Assembly (NCBI GenBank): GCA_038206985.1
Contig: JBBRAH010000024.1
Location: 1-51,150, forward strand
DNA length: 51,150 nt
Source of the DNA: CAXMST01 sp038206985
GTDB lineage: Bacteria > Actinomycetota > Thermoleophilia > Solirubrobacterales > 70-9
Direction of reading: 5' to 3'
Below the pieces are notes generated by a model. It did no database searches, was not told the origin of the DNA, and saw only the letters and a list, made by a program, of their open reading frames with translations. This document shows, one piece after another, positions 23,877 through 31,955 of the stretch (within the stretch, counting starts at the first letter, position 1; the number at the start of each line of letters is the position of its first letter). The position numbers were made by a program, and so were the translations under genes.

Positions 23877-25331
23877 ATGAACTTCATCGAGGACGTGCTC
23901 GAGCCAAACCCCGCCGCCCGACCGGCACTCGTCACCGTCGCTGAGGACGGCGCGCGTCACATCTGGTCCTACGGAGAACTGACAGCCCGCAGCGCCGGAC
24001 TTTCCGGAGCGCTCGTGGCACAGGGTGTCCGCCGCGGCGACGTCGTGATGACCCTGATCGGCAACCGCGCCGAGTGGGTGCTGGCGATGCTCGCCTGTTT
24101 CCGGATCGGCGCCGTGGTGCTGCCTTGCAACACGCAGCTGCGCCGCAAGGATCTCGAGCACCGGGTAGGGGTCGCGAACCCGGCCCTGGCGATCGGGGAG
24201 CAGCGCTTTCTCGGCGAGCTTCCCGGTGGTGTTCCGCACTGGACGCTGGAGGACGTGGCGCGGATCTTGGACGAGGATGAGGCCCAGGCGCCTCCCGCGG
24301 AGCCCAGCGAGCTCGCCCCCGGCGATCCCGCGCTGATCGTTTTCACGTCGGGGACAACGGGTGAAGGCCGCGCCGCCGTCCACCCGCAGTCATATCTGAC
24401 CGGCAACCGGATCATGGCCGAGCAGTGGTTTGGGGCCCAGCCGGGCGACATCACATGGTGCACCGCGGCCACCGGGTGGTCGAAGTCCGCCCGCAACGCG
24501 TTCATCGCGCCCTGGCTCTGCGGCGCCGTGCCGTTCATGCAGGAGGGGCCCTTCGATCCCTCCGAGCGGCTCGCGATCGTCGAGCGCGAGGGCATCAACG
24601 TGCTCTGCCAGGCGCCGACGGAGTACCGGATCCTGGCCAAGCGGACCGAGCTGCGCCCGCTACCGGAGCTGCGCCGCATGGTCTCCGCCGGGGAACCGCT
24701 GAACCCGGAGGTGATCCGCGCCTTCACCGACACCCTCGGAATCGGGATCCACGACGGCTACGGGCAGACCGAGACGGGCGGCCTGACCGGGTCACTGGTC
24801 GGCGATGAGATTCGGCCGGGATCGATGGGCCGAGCGCTGCCCGGAATCGAGCTGCGGATCGATGACGGCGAGCTGATCCTGCACGCCGCGAGCTGCCCGA
24901 CCTTCTTCTCGCACTACATCGGCTCCGAGCCGCCCGCCGGCGAGTGGTGGCGGACCGGCGACCTGGTCGCCGCCGACGAGGATGGCTACTTCTGGTTCGA
25001 GGGCCGCTCCGACGACGTGATCATCTCCTCCGGCTATCGGATCGGGCCGTTCGAGGTCGAGTCGGCGCTGGTCTCTCATCCCGCCGTCGCCGAGGCGGCG
25101 GCCGTCTCCGCGCCGGACGAGGAGCGCGGCGCCGTCGTCCGCGCGGTCGTGGTGCTGCGGGAGGGCAAGGGATCGCAGGAGCTGGCCCGCGAGCTGCAGG
25201 ACCACGTCAAGGCCGAGACGGCGCCCTACAAGTACCCGCGGATCGTCGAGTTCGCGTCGGAGCTGCCGAAGACCGCCAGCGGCAAGATCCGCCGCGCCGC
25301 GCTGCGCGGAACCGCACCGGTAGATGGATAG
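23877..25331 (+). CDS. AMP-forming acyl-CoA synthetase/ligase
   Basis: 484 residues. ANL superfamily motifs: A3 TSGTTGEGRAAVH at 157-169, A5 DGYGQTETGG, A7 WRTGDLVAADEDGYFWFEGRSDD, A8 SGYRIGPFEVE and A10 KTASGKIRR with the catalytic Lys470. The A3 loop has GEGR where most members have PK. It most resembles medium-chain acyl-CoA synthetases: acid + ATP + CoA to acyl-CoA + AMP + PPi. Its end overlaps the MFS gene by 8 bases, suggesting import and activation of the same acid. Confidence 0.88.
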   Translation: MNFIEDVLEPNPAARPALVTVAEDGARHIWSYGELTARSAGLSGALVAQGVRRGDVVMTLIGNRAEWVLAMLACFRIGAVVLPCNTQLRRKDLEHRVGVANPALAIGEQRFLGELPGGVPHWTLEDVARILDEDEAQAPPAEPSELAPGDPALIVFTSGTTGEGRAAVHPQSYLTGNRIMAEQWFGAQPGDITWCTAATGWSKSARNAFIAPWLCGAVPFMQEGPFDPSERLAIVEREGINVLCQAPTEYRILAKRTELRPLPELRRMVSAGEPLNPEVIRAFTDTLGIGIHDGYGQTETGGLTGSLVGDEIRPGSMGRALPGIELRIDDGELILHAASCPTFFSHYIGSEPPAGEWWRTGDLVAADEDGYFWFEGRSDDVIISSGYRIGPFEVESALVSHPAVAEAAAVSAPDEERGAVVRAVVVLREGKGSQELARELQDHVKAETAPYKYPRIVEFASELPKTASGKIRRAALRGTAPVDG

Positions 25332-26583
25332 CGTCGCGCGGCCGCGGCGCAGGCCGCGACTGCCGGAGATGACACCGGCGCGGGCCGCCTTCGCCGGGAT
25401 CTTCATCGTCACGGGGCTCGGACTGCTCACCGTCGGGGCCACGCTGCCGGTCCTGCCCCGCTACGTGACCGGCCCGATCGGCGCCGGCGATGTTGCCGTG
25501 GGGATCGTGACCGGGGCATTCGCCGCCACGGGCCTGCTCTTCCGGCCGATCGGCGGCGCCTTTGCCGACGCTCGCGGCCGCAAGCCGGTGGTCGTCGCGG
25601 GGGCATTGCTGACCGCCGTCGCCGGCGCCCTCTACTTCGTGCCCGCCGGAGTCGCCGGGCTGATCGTGGCGCGGCTCTTTCTCGGGGCCGGCGAGGGCAT
25701 GGTCTACACCGCCGGAGCCGCCTGGATCGTCGACCTCGCTCCGGCAGCGCGGCGCGGGCGGATCATCGGCCTCTACGGCCTCGCGATCTGGGGCGGACTC
25801 TCACTGGGGCCGCCGATCGGCGAGCTGCTCCTGCACGCGACCAGCTTCGAGGGGGTCTGGGCCTTCTGCACCGCGGTGCCGCTGATCGGCGCGGCCGTGG
25901 CCATGCGCATCCCCGAGTCCTACAAGCCCCCCGAGATCGCCGCCGCCCAGCGCAGCAGGGCGGCCAGGATCCGCTCGCTCGTCGCCGTCGAGTCGCTCGG
26001 CCCGGGCACGGCGCTGGCGATGACCATCGTCGGCTACGCGACCCTGGCCTCGTTCATCGTCCTACATGTCGACGACCGCGGCATCGGACACGGGGCGCTC
26101 GTGTTCACCGCGTTTGCGGTCACCGTCGTCCTGGGAAGAGTGTTCGGCGGCGGCCTGCCTGACCGGATCGGCGGAGCCCGCACCGCCGCGATGGCGGCGG
26201 TCGCCCAATCGACCGGCCTGGCGCTGATCGCAGTCGCACAGAACCTCCCGGTCGCAATCCTCGGCGCGCTGTTGATGGGTGCCGGCTTCGCGCTCGTCTT
26301 CCCGTCGCTGGCGCTGCTGGTCGTCAACCACGTTCCGGAGGAGCGCCGCGGAGCGGCTATGGGGACCTTCACCGCCTTCTTCGATGTGGGCGTTGGCATC
26401 GGCGCACCGCTGGCGGGACTGGCGGCAGCGATCGGTGGCTACGGCACGTCCTTTGCCCTCGCGGCCCTGATCGGGCTCGGCACGATTCCGCTGGCATTAC
26501 GCCTGGGACGGAGACTGGAACCGCAGGACGACCCGGCGGTCGCGGAAGCCGCGGGCCCGGCCCCGGGGCCCGACGTCGCCTGA
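25324..26583 (+). CDS. MFS transporter
   Basis: 419 residues with about 12 hydrophobic helices. MFS signatures are GGAFADARGRKPVVVAG in the loop after helix 2 and GGLPDRIGGARTAAM between helices 8 and 9. The DARGRKP motif is typical of drug:H+ antiporter and metabolite families. It overlaps the acyl-CoA ligase gene and ends 15 bases before a convergent radical SAM gene. Substrate unknown; a carboxylic acid is suggested by the neighbour. Confidence 0.9.
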   Translation: MDSVARPRRRPRLPEMTPARAAFAGIFIVTGLGLLTVGATLPVLPRYVTGPIGAGDVAVGIVTGAFAATGLLFRPIGGAFADARGRKPVVVAGALLTAVAGALYFVPAGVAGLIVARLFLGAGEGMVYTAGAAWIVDLAPAARRGRIIGLYGLAIWGGLSLGPPIGELLLHATSFEGVWAFCTAVPLIGAAVAMRIPESYKPPEIAAAQRSRAARIRSLVAVESLGPGTALAMTIVGYATLASFIVLHVDDRGIGHGALVFTAFAVTVVLGRVFGGGLPDRIGGARTAAMAAVAQSTGLALIAVAQNLPVAILGALLMGAGFALVFPSLALLVVNHVPEERRGAAMGTFTAFFDVGVGIGAPLAGLAAAIGGYGTSFALAALIGLGTIPLALRLGRRLEPQDDPAVAEAAGPAPGPDVA

Positions 26584-26598
26584 TCGGAGTTGCCGAGC

Positions 26599-27630
26599 TC
26601 AGAAGAGGCGTTGCTCGACGACGGCGGGTTCGGGCGGCGTCTTCTTCTCCGCCGGCACCGCCCGGCCTCGCGCGGGCGGTGGCGCCTCCATGCGCGCGCG
26701 GCGAATGATCCGCTGCAACCGGCGGCGCTCCGGAGCGGCCAGATAGGCCCGGCGCTCGTACAGTCGTTCATATCGGGGCACGAGATCCGGCCGGTACTGA
26801 CGCAGCCAGTCGAAGAAGATCTCGCGCAACTCACCCCGCAGGTGCAGGCCGATCCCGGTGATGCTCGTCGCTCCGGCCTCGCCGCAGAGCCGGAGGATCT
26901 CCTCGACCTGCCGGGGGTCGTCGTTGATCCCCGGCATCAGGGGCGCGATCAGCACACCGGTGCGGATACCGGCGGCAGTCAGTTCGGCGACCGCCTCGAT
27001 CCGCTTGCGAGGGTGCGGCGTTGCCGGCTCGGTCTGCCGCCACGCCTTCTCATCCAGCGTCGGGATCGAGAGGTTCGCCGCGAAGTCCGTCTTGGCCACG
27101 AGCTCCTTGAACAGGTCGAGGTCACGCAGCAGCAACGGCGAACGGGTCAGCAACGAACACGGATTGCGCGCGGCGAGCAACTCCTCGAATATCCCGCGCG
27201 TGATCCGGTACTTGCTCTCCACCCACTGGTAGGGGTCGGTGTTGGTGCCGAGCGCGATGTGCTCCCCCTTCCACGACGGGCGTCGCAGCTCGGCCCTCAG
27301 GACCTCGGGCAGATTGACCTTGACGACGACCTCCCGGCGGAAGTCCTCCCGCGCGTTGAAGCCCAGGTAGGTGTGCGTCGGCCGGGCGAAGCAGAATTTG
27401 CACCCGTGGGTGCAGCCCCTGTACGGGTTGATGGTGTGGCGGAAGTCCACGTAGCGCATCGGGCCGACCCCGTTGATCGCCGAGCGCGCTTCAACCTCGT
27501 GAAAATTGATCCCGAGCGCCTCCGGAGCATCGAAGGTCCGCACGACCGGCTGGACATCGGCGCCCGGCAGTCGCAGCGCCTCGGTCTCGTCCGGGCTATC
27601 GGTTTTGAGGTTGTCCCAACGCACGAACAC
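26599..27630 (-). CDS. Rv2578c-type radical SAM protein (spore photoproduct lyase-like)
   Basis: 343 residues. The radical SAM cluster motif is CTHGCKFCF (Cys73, 77, 80), preceded by HTINPYRG and followed by ARPTHTYLGFN, RRPSWKGEHIALGTNTDPYQ and APLMPGINDD, the order I recall for the mycobacterial Rv2578c family and SPL-related proteins. SPL itself repairs UV spore photoproduct; the action of this subgroup is not settled. Start is GTG 27630; it lies inside a LexA box, so expression should be SOS-controlled, supporting a DNA-repair role (inference). Confidence 0.88.
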   Translation of the reverse strand: MFVRWDNLKTDSPDETEALRLPGADVQPVVRTFDAPEALGINFHEVEARSAINGVGPMRYVDFRHTINPYRGCTHGCKFCFARPTHTYLGFNAREDFRREVVVKVNLPEVLRAELRRPSWKGEHIALGTNTDPYQWVESKYRITRGIFEELLAARNPCSLLTRSPLLLRDLDLFKELVAKTDFAANLSIPTLDEKAWRQTEPATPHPRKRIEAVAELTAAGIRTGVLIAPLMPGINDDPRQVEEILRLCGEAGATSITGIGLHLRGELREIFFDWLRQYRPDLVPRYERLYERRAYLAAPERRRLQRIIRRARMEAPPPARGRAVPAEKKTPPEPAVVEQRLF

Positions 27631-27637
27631 ATGTTCG
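27624..27637 (-). promoter_or_regulatory. LexA (SOS) box overlapping the start of the radical SAM gene
   Basis: CGAACACATGTTCG, a full match to the actinobacterial/Gram-positive consensus CGAAC(N4)GTTCG. The GTG start codon (27630-27628) lies within it. Thirteen of its bases are identical to the box upstream of lexA at 44566-44579. Confidence 0.88.
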
Positions 27638-27709
27638 TTTGCGGGGCGGACGGAACCCGAGCGCCATTGCGCGCTGAGGCGGGAGACGCCGTGGCCGGGG
27701 CCGCCGCCC

Positions 27710-28384
27710 TCAGTTCCGATCGGCGGTGGTCAGTGGCTCCAGCGCGGCCTGCAGGCGGGGCAGGATCTCCGGCGGCAGCCCGTGGGCGGCCGAGGTCTCG
27801 AGGTAATCGACCTCGAGGCCGGCGCCCTGGAGGCGGTCACGGGCCGCGCGGGCGAAGTCCACGCTGATCACAGGATCGTTGGCGCCGTGATGGATCAGGG
27901 TCCGCAGGTCCCCGCGACCGCTGAGGTCGACCTGCCAGCCCTCGACCTCCGGGATGAAGCCGGAGAGGGCCAGCAGGGCGGCCGGGGTGGGCCTGCCGGG
28001 GCCCAGCGCCAGCGCGTAGGACATCACCGTGCCCTGGGAGAAGCCGCCGATCGCGGTCTGCGACCAGTCGATTTCACGTTCGGCCAGGATCCCGTCGAGG
28101 CGCTCGGTCAGCAGACCGTAGGAGCGGCCGAAGGTCTCCGGGTGCGGGTAGCCGACCCGCTCGACGACGTACCAGTGCCGTCCGCCCGGAGGCAGGTTCC
28201 GGATCGGAGCGCCCGTCGTGATCCCAAGCAGACGTCGCTCGGGGTCGAGAGCCTCCAGCACCGGATAGAGGTCGTTCTCATCCGCGCCGCGCCCGTGGTT
28301 GAGGATCAGGGCACCGCTCGCGGCCCCCTGCGGCTCACGGAGACGGATATCCAGCTCGCCGAACTCGATCTGGTAGCCACTCAT
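27710..28384 (-). CDS. Phospholipase/carboxylesterase-family alpha/beta hydrolase (MhqD-like)
   Basis: 224 residues. NHGRGADENDL forms the oxyanion-hole region, GFSQG carries the nucleophile Ser, HHGANDPVISVDFA the acid region and SAAHGLPPE the catalytic His. It overlaps by ATGA the upstream ring-cleaving dioxygenase gene. The pairing dioxygenase-esterase beside a MarR regulator mirrors the MhqO/MhqD/MhqR quinone response of Bacillus, suggesting hydrolysis of ring-cleavage or adduct products; the assignment is by analogy. Confidence 0.88.
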   Translation of the reverse strand: MSGYQIEFGELDIRLREPQGAASGALILNHGRGADENDLYPVLEALDPERRLLGITTGAPIRNLPPGGRHWYVVERVGYPHPETFGRSYGLLTERLDGILAEREIDWSQTAIGGFSQGTVMSYALALGPGRPTPAALLALSGFIPEVEGWQVDLSGRGDLRTLIHHGANDPVISVDFARAARDRLQGAGLEVDYLETSAAHGLPPEILPRLQAALEPLTTADRN

Positions 28385-29310
28385 GCGCGCACGTCCCTCG
28401 GGTTGACGAGCGGCGTCAGGATCGGCTCGATCTTGTCCCGCAGGTGCTCGTAGTCGGGCGGCAGCGAGAGCCGCTCGCCGAGCTTGTCCGCGTCCTCGTC
28501 CACCGCGAAGCCGGGGCCGAGGGTGGCGATCTCGAAAAGCACGCCGCTCGGCTCGCGGAAGTAGATCGAGCGGAAGTAGAAGCGGTCGATCACCGGTGTC
28601 GGCCGGGCGCCGGCCTCAGCGGCCAAAGCTCCGAAGGCCTCGTGCTCCTCCATCGTCGAGGCCCAGGCGATGTGATGGACGGTGCCGGCGCCGTTGAGGC
28701 CGCGCTCCCCGGGTGGCGCGTCGTAACCCCAGAAGCCACCGCGGCTGCTGCCGCGCGCCTCCCAGCCCTCCACCCCGCGCTCGAAAGTGCCGCGCTCGAA
28801 ACCGAGTCGCACGAGCAGGTCGGTGCTGGCGTCCGGATCGGTTGCGTAGGCGCGGGCACCGTCGAAGCCCTGCAGTGCGACCTCGCTCGGCACCTCGGGG
28901 TGATCGGCGATCAGCGGCGCGTCCTTGACCGCGCTGACCCGTAGCTCGTGGGCCATGCCTTCGGGGTCGGCGAAGCGCAAGGTCTCGCCATCCCGCTCGG
29001 ACTCGATCCCCGCTCCCTCGAGACGCTCGGCCCAGAAGTCCAGAGCCTCCCCGGAGGCGACACGCCAGCCGACCGTGTGGACCATGCCCGGGCCGGGCCG
29101 GCCCCCGGGCGCGCCGGGGAACTCGAAGAAGGTCAGGTCGGAGCCGGCCGAGCCCTGCTCGTCGGCGTAGAACAGGTGGTAGACGGAGGGCTCGTCCTGA
29201 TTGACGGTCTTCTTGACGAGCCGTAGGCCCATCACACCCGCATAGAAGTCGAGGTTCATCTGTGCGTCGGCGGTGATCGCGGTTACGTGGTGGACGCCTT
29301 CGAGTTTCAT
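28381..29310 (-). CDS. Ring-cleaving dioxygenase, VOC family (MhqO-like)
   Basis: 309 residues, two VOC modules (about 1-140 and 150-300). Starts GVHHVTAITADAQMNLDFYAGVMGLRLVKKTVNQD, with His ligand in HHVTAI and the last-strand Glu in GVLFEIATLGPGF; VHHIAWAS in module two gives another His. Members of the MhqO/LinE-like group open hydroquinone-type rings using Fe2+. GGGAGG precedes the ATG. Divergent from a MarR gene across a 106-base region holding two operator-like repeats. Confidence 0.9.
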   Translation of the reverse strand: MKLEGVHHVTAITADAQMNLDFYAGVMGLRLVKKTVNQDEPSVYHLFYADEQGSAGSDLTFFEFPGAPGGRPGPGMVHTVGWRVASGEALDFWAERLEGAGIESERDGETLRFADPEGMAHELRVSAVKDAPLIADHPEVPSEVALQGFDGARAYATDPDASTDLLVRLGFERGTFERGVEGWEARGSSRGGFWGYDAPPGERGLNGAGTVHHIAWASTMEEHEAFGALAAEAGARPTPVIDRFYFRSIYFREPSGVLFEIATLGPGFAVDEDADKLGERLSLPPDYEHLRDKIEPILTPLVNPRDVRA

Positions 29311-29353
29311 CGTGACCTCCCGGTCGTGCGGTTGGTGGGCTTTCGCAAGTTGT

Positions 29354-29395
29354 TTGTATGCACAACTATATCAAAACCATTAGTTGCATACGCAA
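29354..29395. promoter_or_regulatory. Paired MarR-type operators in the divergent promoter region
   Basis: Two inverted repeats share TTGYATRCRCAA: TTGTATGCACAA (29354-29365) and TTGCATACGCAA (29384-29395), centres 30 bases apart, about three helical turns. The first is nested in a wider AGTTGT(N8)ACAACT repeat (29348-29367). The surrounding DNA is distinctly AT-rich for this genome. They lie between the dioxygenase start and the MarR start, so one regulator could repress both directions. Confidence 0.7.
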
Positions 29396-29416
29396 GAGGC
29401 TTGCTACCATCGATCC

Positions 29417-29914
29417 ATGGCTCAACCGGCTCACACGACCGAGAACACAGGGACGACCGGTAGCAACGACAGCTGCGGCGGTGGCCGCCTCAGCGAGCGG
29501 GAGCTCAGCGCGTGGCGCGGAATGCTCCGCGTTCACAGCGAGATCATCGCGGCCCTCGACCGCGAGCTCGAGAGCGAGCACGACCTACCGCTCGGCTCAT
29601 ACGAGGTCCTGCTGAACCTCCACGACGCGCCCGACGGTGCTCTGCGCATGGGCGAGCTCGCCGAGCGCCTGTTTCTGAGCCGCAGTGGCCTGACGCGTCT
29701 GATCGATCGCCTCGTCAAGGCCGGCCTGGTCGAACGCACGAGTTGTTCCTCCGATCGGCGCGGCTACAACGCGAAGCTCACCGCGGCCGGTCGCAAGCGC
29801 TTCGAGGAGGCCCAGCCGACTCACCTGCACGGCGTCCGCGAACACTTCCTCGACAAGCTGCGTGACTCCGACCTCGGCCATCTCGCGGACGCCTGGTCGC
29901 GGATCGGCGGCTGA
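29417..29914 (+). CDS. MarR-family transcriptional regulator (MhqR-like)
   Basis: 165 residues. Winged helix-turn-helix at about 65-130: MGELAERLFLSRSGLTRLIDRLVKAGLVERTSCSSDRRGYNAKLTAAG, with the DRR wing motif. A Cys in NDSCGGG and another in the wing (TSCSSDRR) are candidates for thiol-based sensing of quinones or oxidants, as in MhqR/OhrR relatives. Divergent from the dioxygenase-esterase operon and probably autoregulated through the paired operators. ATG 29417 chosen; an upstream ATG at 29384 falls inside operator DNA. Confidence 0.88.
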   Translation: MAQPAHTTENTGTTGSNDSCGGGRLSERELSAWRGMLRVHSEIIAALDRELESEHDLPLGSYEVLLNLHDAPDGALRMGELAERLFLSRSGLTRLIDRLVKAGLVERTSCSSDRRGYNAKLTAAGRKRFEEAQPTHLHGVREHFLDKLRDSDLGHLADAWSRIGG

Positions 29915-29920
29915 CGCAGC

Positions 29921-31948
29921 ATGGCCAACCGGCTCGCCGAGGAAACCTCCCCCTACCTGCTCCAGCACAAGGACAACCCCGTCGCCTGGCTGCCCTGGGG
30001 CGAGGAGGCCAAGGCGCTGGCGCGTGAACGCGACGCCCCGATCCTGCTCTCCGTCGGCTACTCGGCCTGCCACTGGTGCCACGTGATGGAGCGCGAATCG
30101 TTCGAGAACGATGCGACGGCGGCTCTGATGAACGAGAACTTCGTCCCGGTCAAGGTGGATCGGGAGGAGCGCCCCGATGTGGACGCCATCTATATGGAGG
30201 CGGTGCAGTCGATGACCGGTCACGGCGGCTGGCCGATGACCGTCTTCCTCGACCCCGACGGCGTGCCGTTCTACGGGGGCACCTACTTCCCGCCAGAACC
30301 CCGCCAGGGCATGCCCAGCTTCGCGATGGTCATGGAGGCCGTGCTCGACGCCTGGCGCAACCGGCGCGACGAGATCGACGAGCGCGCGGACCGGACCCGG
30401 GAGCAGCTCGGCGCGGTGGCGCGCATCCCGCCCGCCTCCGACGCGCTCGACCCGGCGCTACTGGAGCAAGCCACGGAGTCCCTCAGGGGCCAGGCGGACA
30501 TGCAGAACGGCGGCTTCGGAGGGGCGCCCAAGTTCCCGCCTTCCCCCGCCCTCGACTTTCTCCTCGCCCGCGGCGAGCGGGCGATCGTCGAGCGCACGCT
30601 CGACGCAATGGCCGGCGGCGGGATCTACGACCAGCTCGGTGGCGGCTTCGCCCGCTACTCCGTCGATGCCGTCTGGCTGGTACCGCACTTCGAGAAGATG
30701 CTCTACGACAACGCCCTGCTCGCCCGCACTTACGTGCGCGGCTTTCAGGAGTTCGGCCACGAGCGCTACCGCAGGGTCGCCGGCGAGACTCTGGACTGGG
30801 CACTGGCGGAGATGCGCGGCCCCGAGGGTGGCTTCTACTCGGCGCTCGACGCCGATTCCGAGGGGGTTGAGGGCAAGTTCTACGTGTTCGGTGCAGCGGA
30901 GGCCCGCGAGGCGCTCGCCGCCGCCGGCCTGCAGGCCGCGGTGGCGGACGCGATCCTCGACTACCTCGGGATCACCGAGAAGGGCAACTGGGAGGGGACC
31001 AATGTGCTCAACCTGCGCCACGGGGCCTGGACCGATCCTCCACCCCACTTCCAGCAGGCCCGTGCCGCATTGCTCGCGGCCCGCGGACAGCGGATCCGGC
31101 CCGGGCTCGACGACAAGCGACTGACCGCCTGGAACGCGCTGATGATCGCGGCGCTGGCCGAGGGTGGCGCGGTCCTCGACCGGCCCGACTGGCTGGCTGC
31201 GGCCCGCGAATGCGCGGAGTTCATCTGGCGCGGGATGCGCACCCCGGAGGGCCGTCTACTGCGCACCTACAACCGCGAACAGGCCCGGCTCAACGCCTAC
31301 CTCGAGGATCACGCCTACCTGCTGGAGGCCCTGCTGGCCCTCTACGAGGCCACCTTCGAGCCGCTCCACTACGAGCGCGCCGTCGAGGTCGCCGACGCCT
31401 TGATCGCGCACTTCGGCGACGAGACCAACGGCGGCTTCTTCACCACCTCCGACGATCACGAGGAGCTGATCAGCCGCCGCAAGGACCTCGACGACCACCC
31501 GATCCCGTCCGGCAACGCCTCCGCCGCGCTCGGCCTGCTGCGGCTCGGTGCCCTCAGCGGCGAGAGCAGCTACAGCGAGTGGGGCGAGAGCGTGCTCAAG
31601 CTGCTCGCGGGGCCGGCTGCACGCCACCCCCAGGGTCTCGGCTACCTGCTCAGCGCCCTGCACTTCGGCCTCGAAGGCGGCCGTGAAATTGCACTGATCG
31701 GGCCGTCCGGCTCAGAACCGGCGGCCGCCACCACCGAACTGACGGACGTCGTCCGCTCCCGCTACCGGCCGACGCTGGTCATCGCAGCCGGAGCCGAGGG
31801 CGACGCCCTGCCGCCTCTGCTGGCGGAGAGGGGCACGCTCGACGGCCGGCCTGCCGCCTACGTCTGCGAGCGCTTCGCCTGCAAGGCCCCGGTGGGCTCC
31901 GCTGCCGAGCTCGCGACATTGCTCGACCCGCCGGCCGACGGCGGCTGA
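29921..31948 (+). CDS. DUF255 thioredoxin-fold protein (YyaL/SSP411 family)
   Basis: 675 residues, full family length. The N-terminal thioredoxin-like domain holds the CHWC motif (Cys50-Cys53) in GYSACHWCHVMERESF and the family run TGHGGWPMTVFLDPDG.PFYGGTYFPP; the rest is an alpha/alpha toroid as in N-acylglucosamine epimerases (QLGGGFARYSVD..W.VPHFEKMLYDNA). Function is not established. It starts 6 bases after the MarR stop, so it is likely co-transcribed and part of the electrophile/thiol stress response, which is inference. Confidence 0.92.
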   Translation: MANRLAEETSPYLLQHKDNPVAWLPWGEEAKALARERDAPILLSVGYSACHWCHVMERESFENDATAALMNENFVPVKVDREERPDVDAIYMEAVQSMTGHGGWPMTVFLDPDGVPFYGGTYFPPEPRQGMPSFAMVMEAVLDAWRNRRDEIDERADRTREQLGAVARIPPASDALDPALLEQATESLRGQADMQNGGFGGAPKFPPSPALDFLLARGERAIVERTLDAMAGGGIYDQLGGGFARYSVDAVWLVPHFEKMLYDNALLARTYVRGFQEFGHERYRRVAGETLDWALAEMRGPEGGFYSALDADSEGVEGKFYVFGAAEAREALAAAGLQAAVADAILDYLGITEKGNWEGTNVLNLRHGAWTDPPPHFQQARAALLAARGQRIRPGLDDKRLTAWNALMIAALAEGGAVLDRPDWLAAARECAEFIWRGMRTPEGRLLRTYNREQARLNAYLEDHAYLLEALLALYEATFEPLHYERAVEVADALIAHFGDETNGGFFTTSDDHEELISRRKDLDDHPIPSGNASAALGLLRLGALSGESSYSEWGESVLKLLAGPAARHPQGLGYLLSALHFGLEGGREIALIGPSGSEPAAATTELTDVVRSRYRPTLVIAAGAEGDALPPLLAERGTLDGRPAAYVCERFACKAPVGSAAELATLLDPPADGG

Positions 31949-31955
31949 CCGCCCC

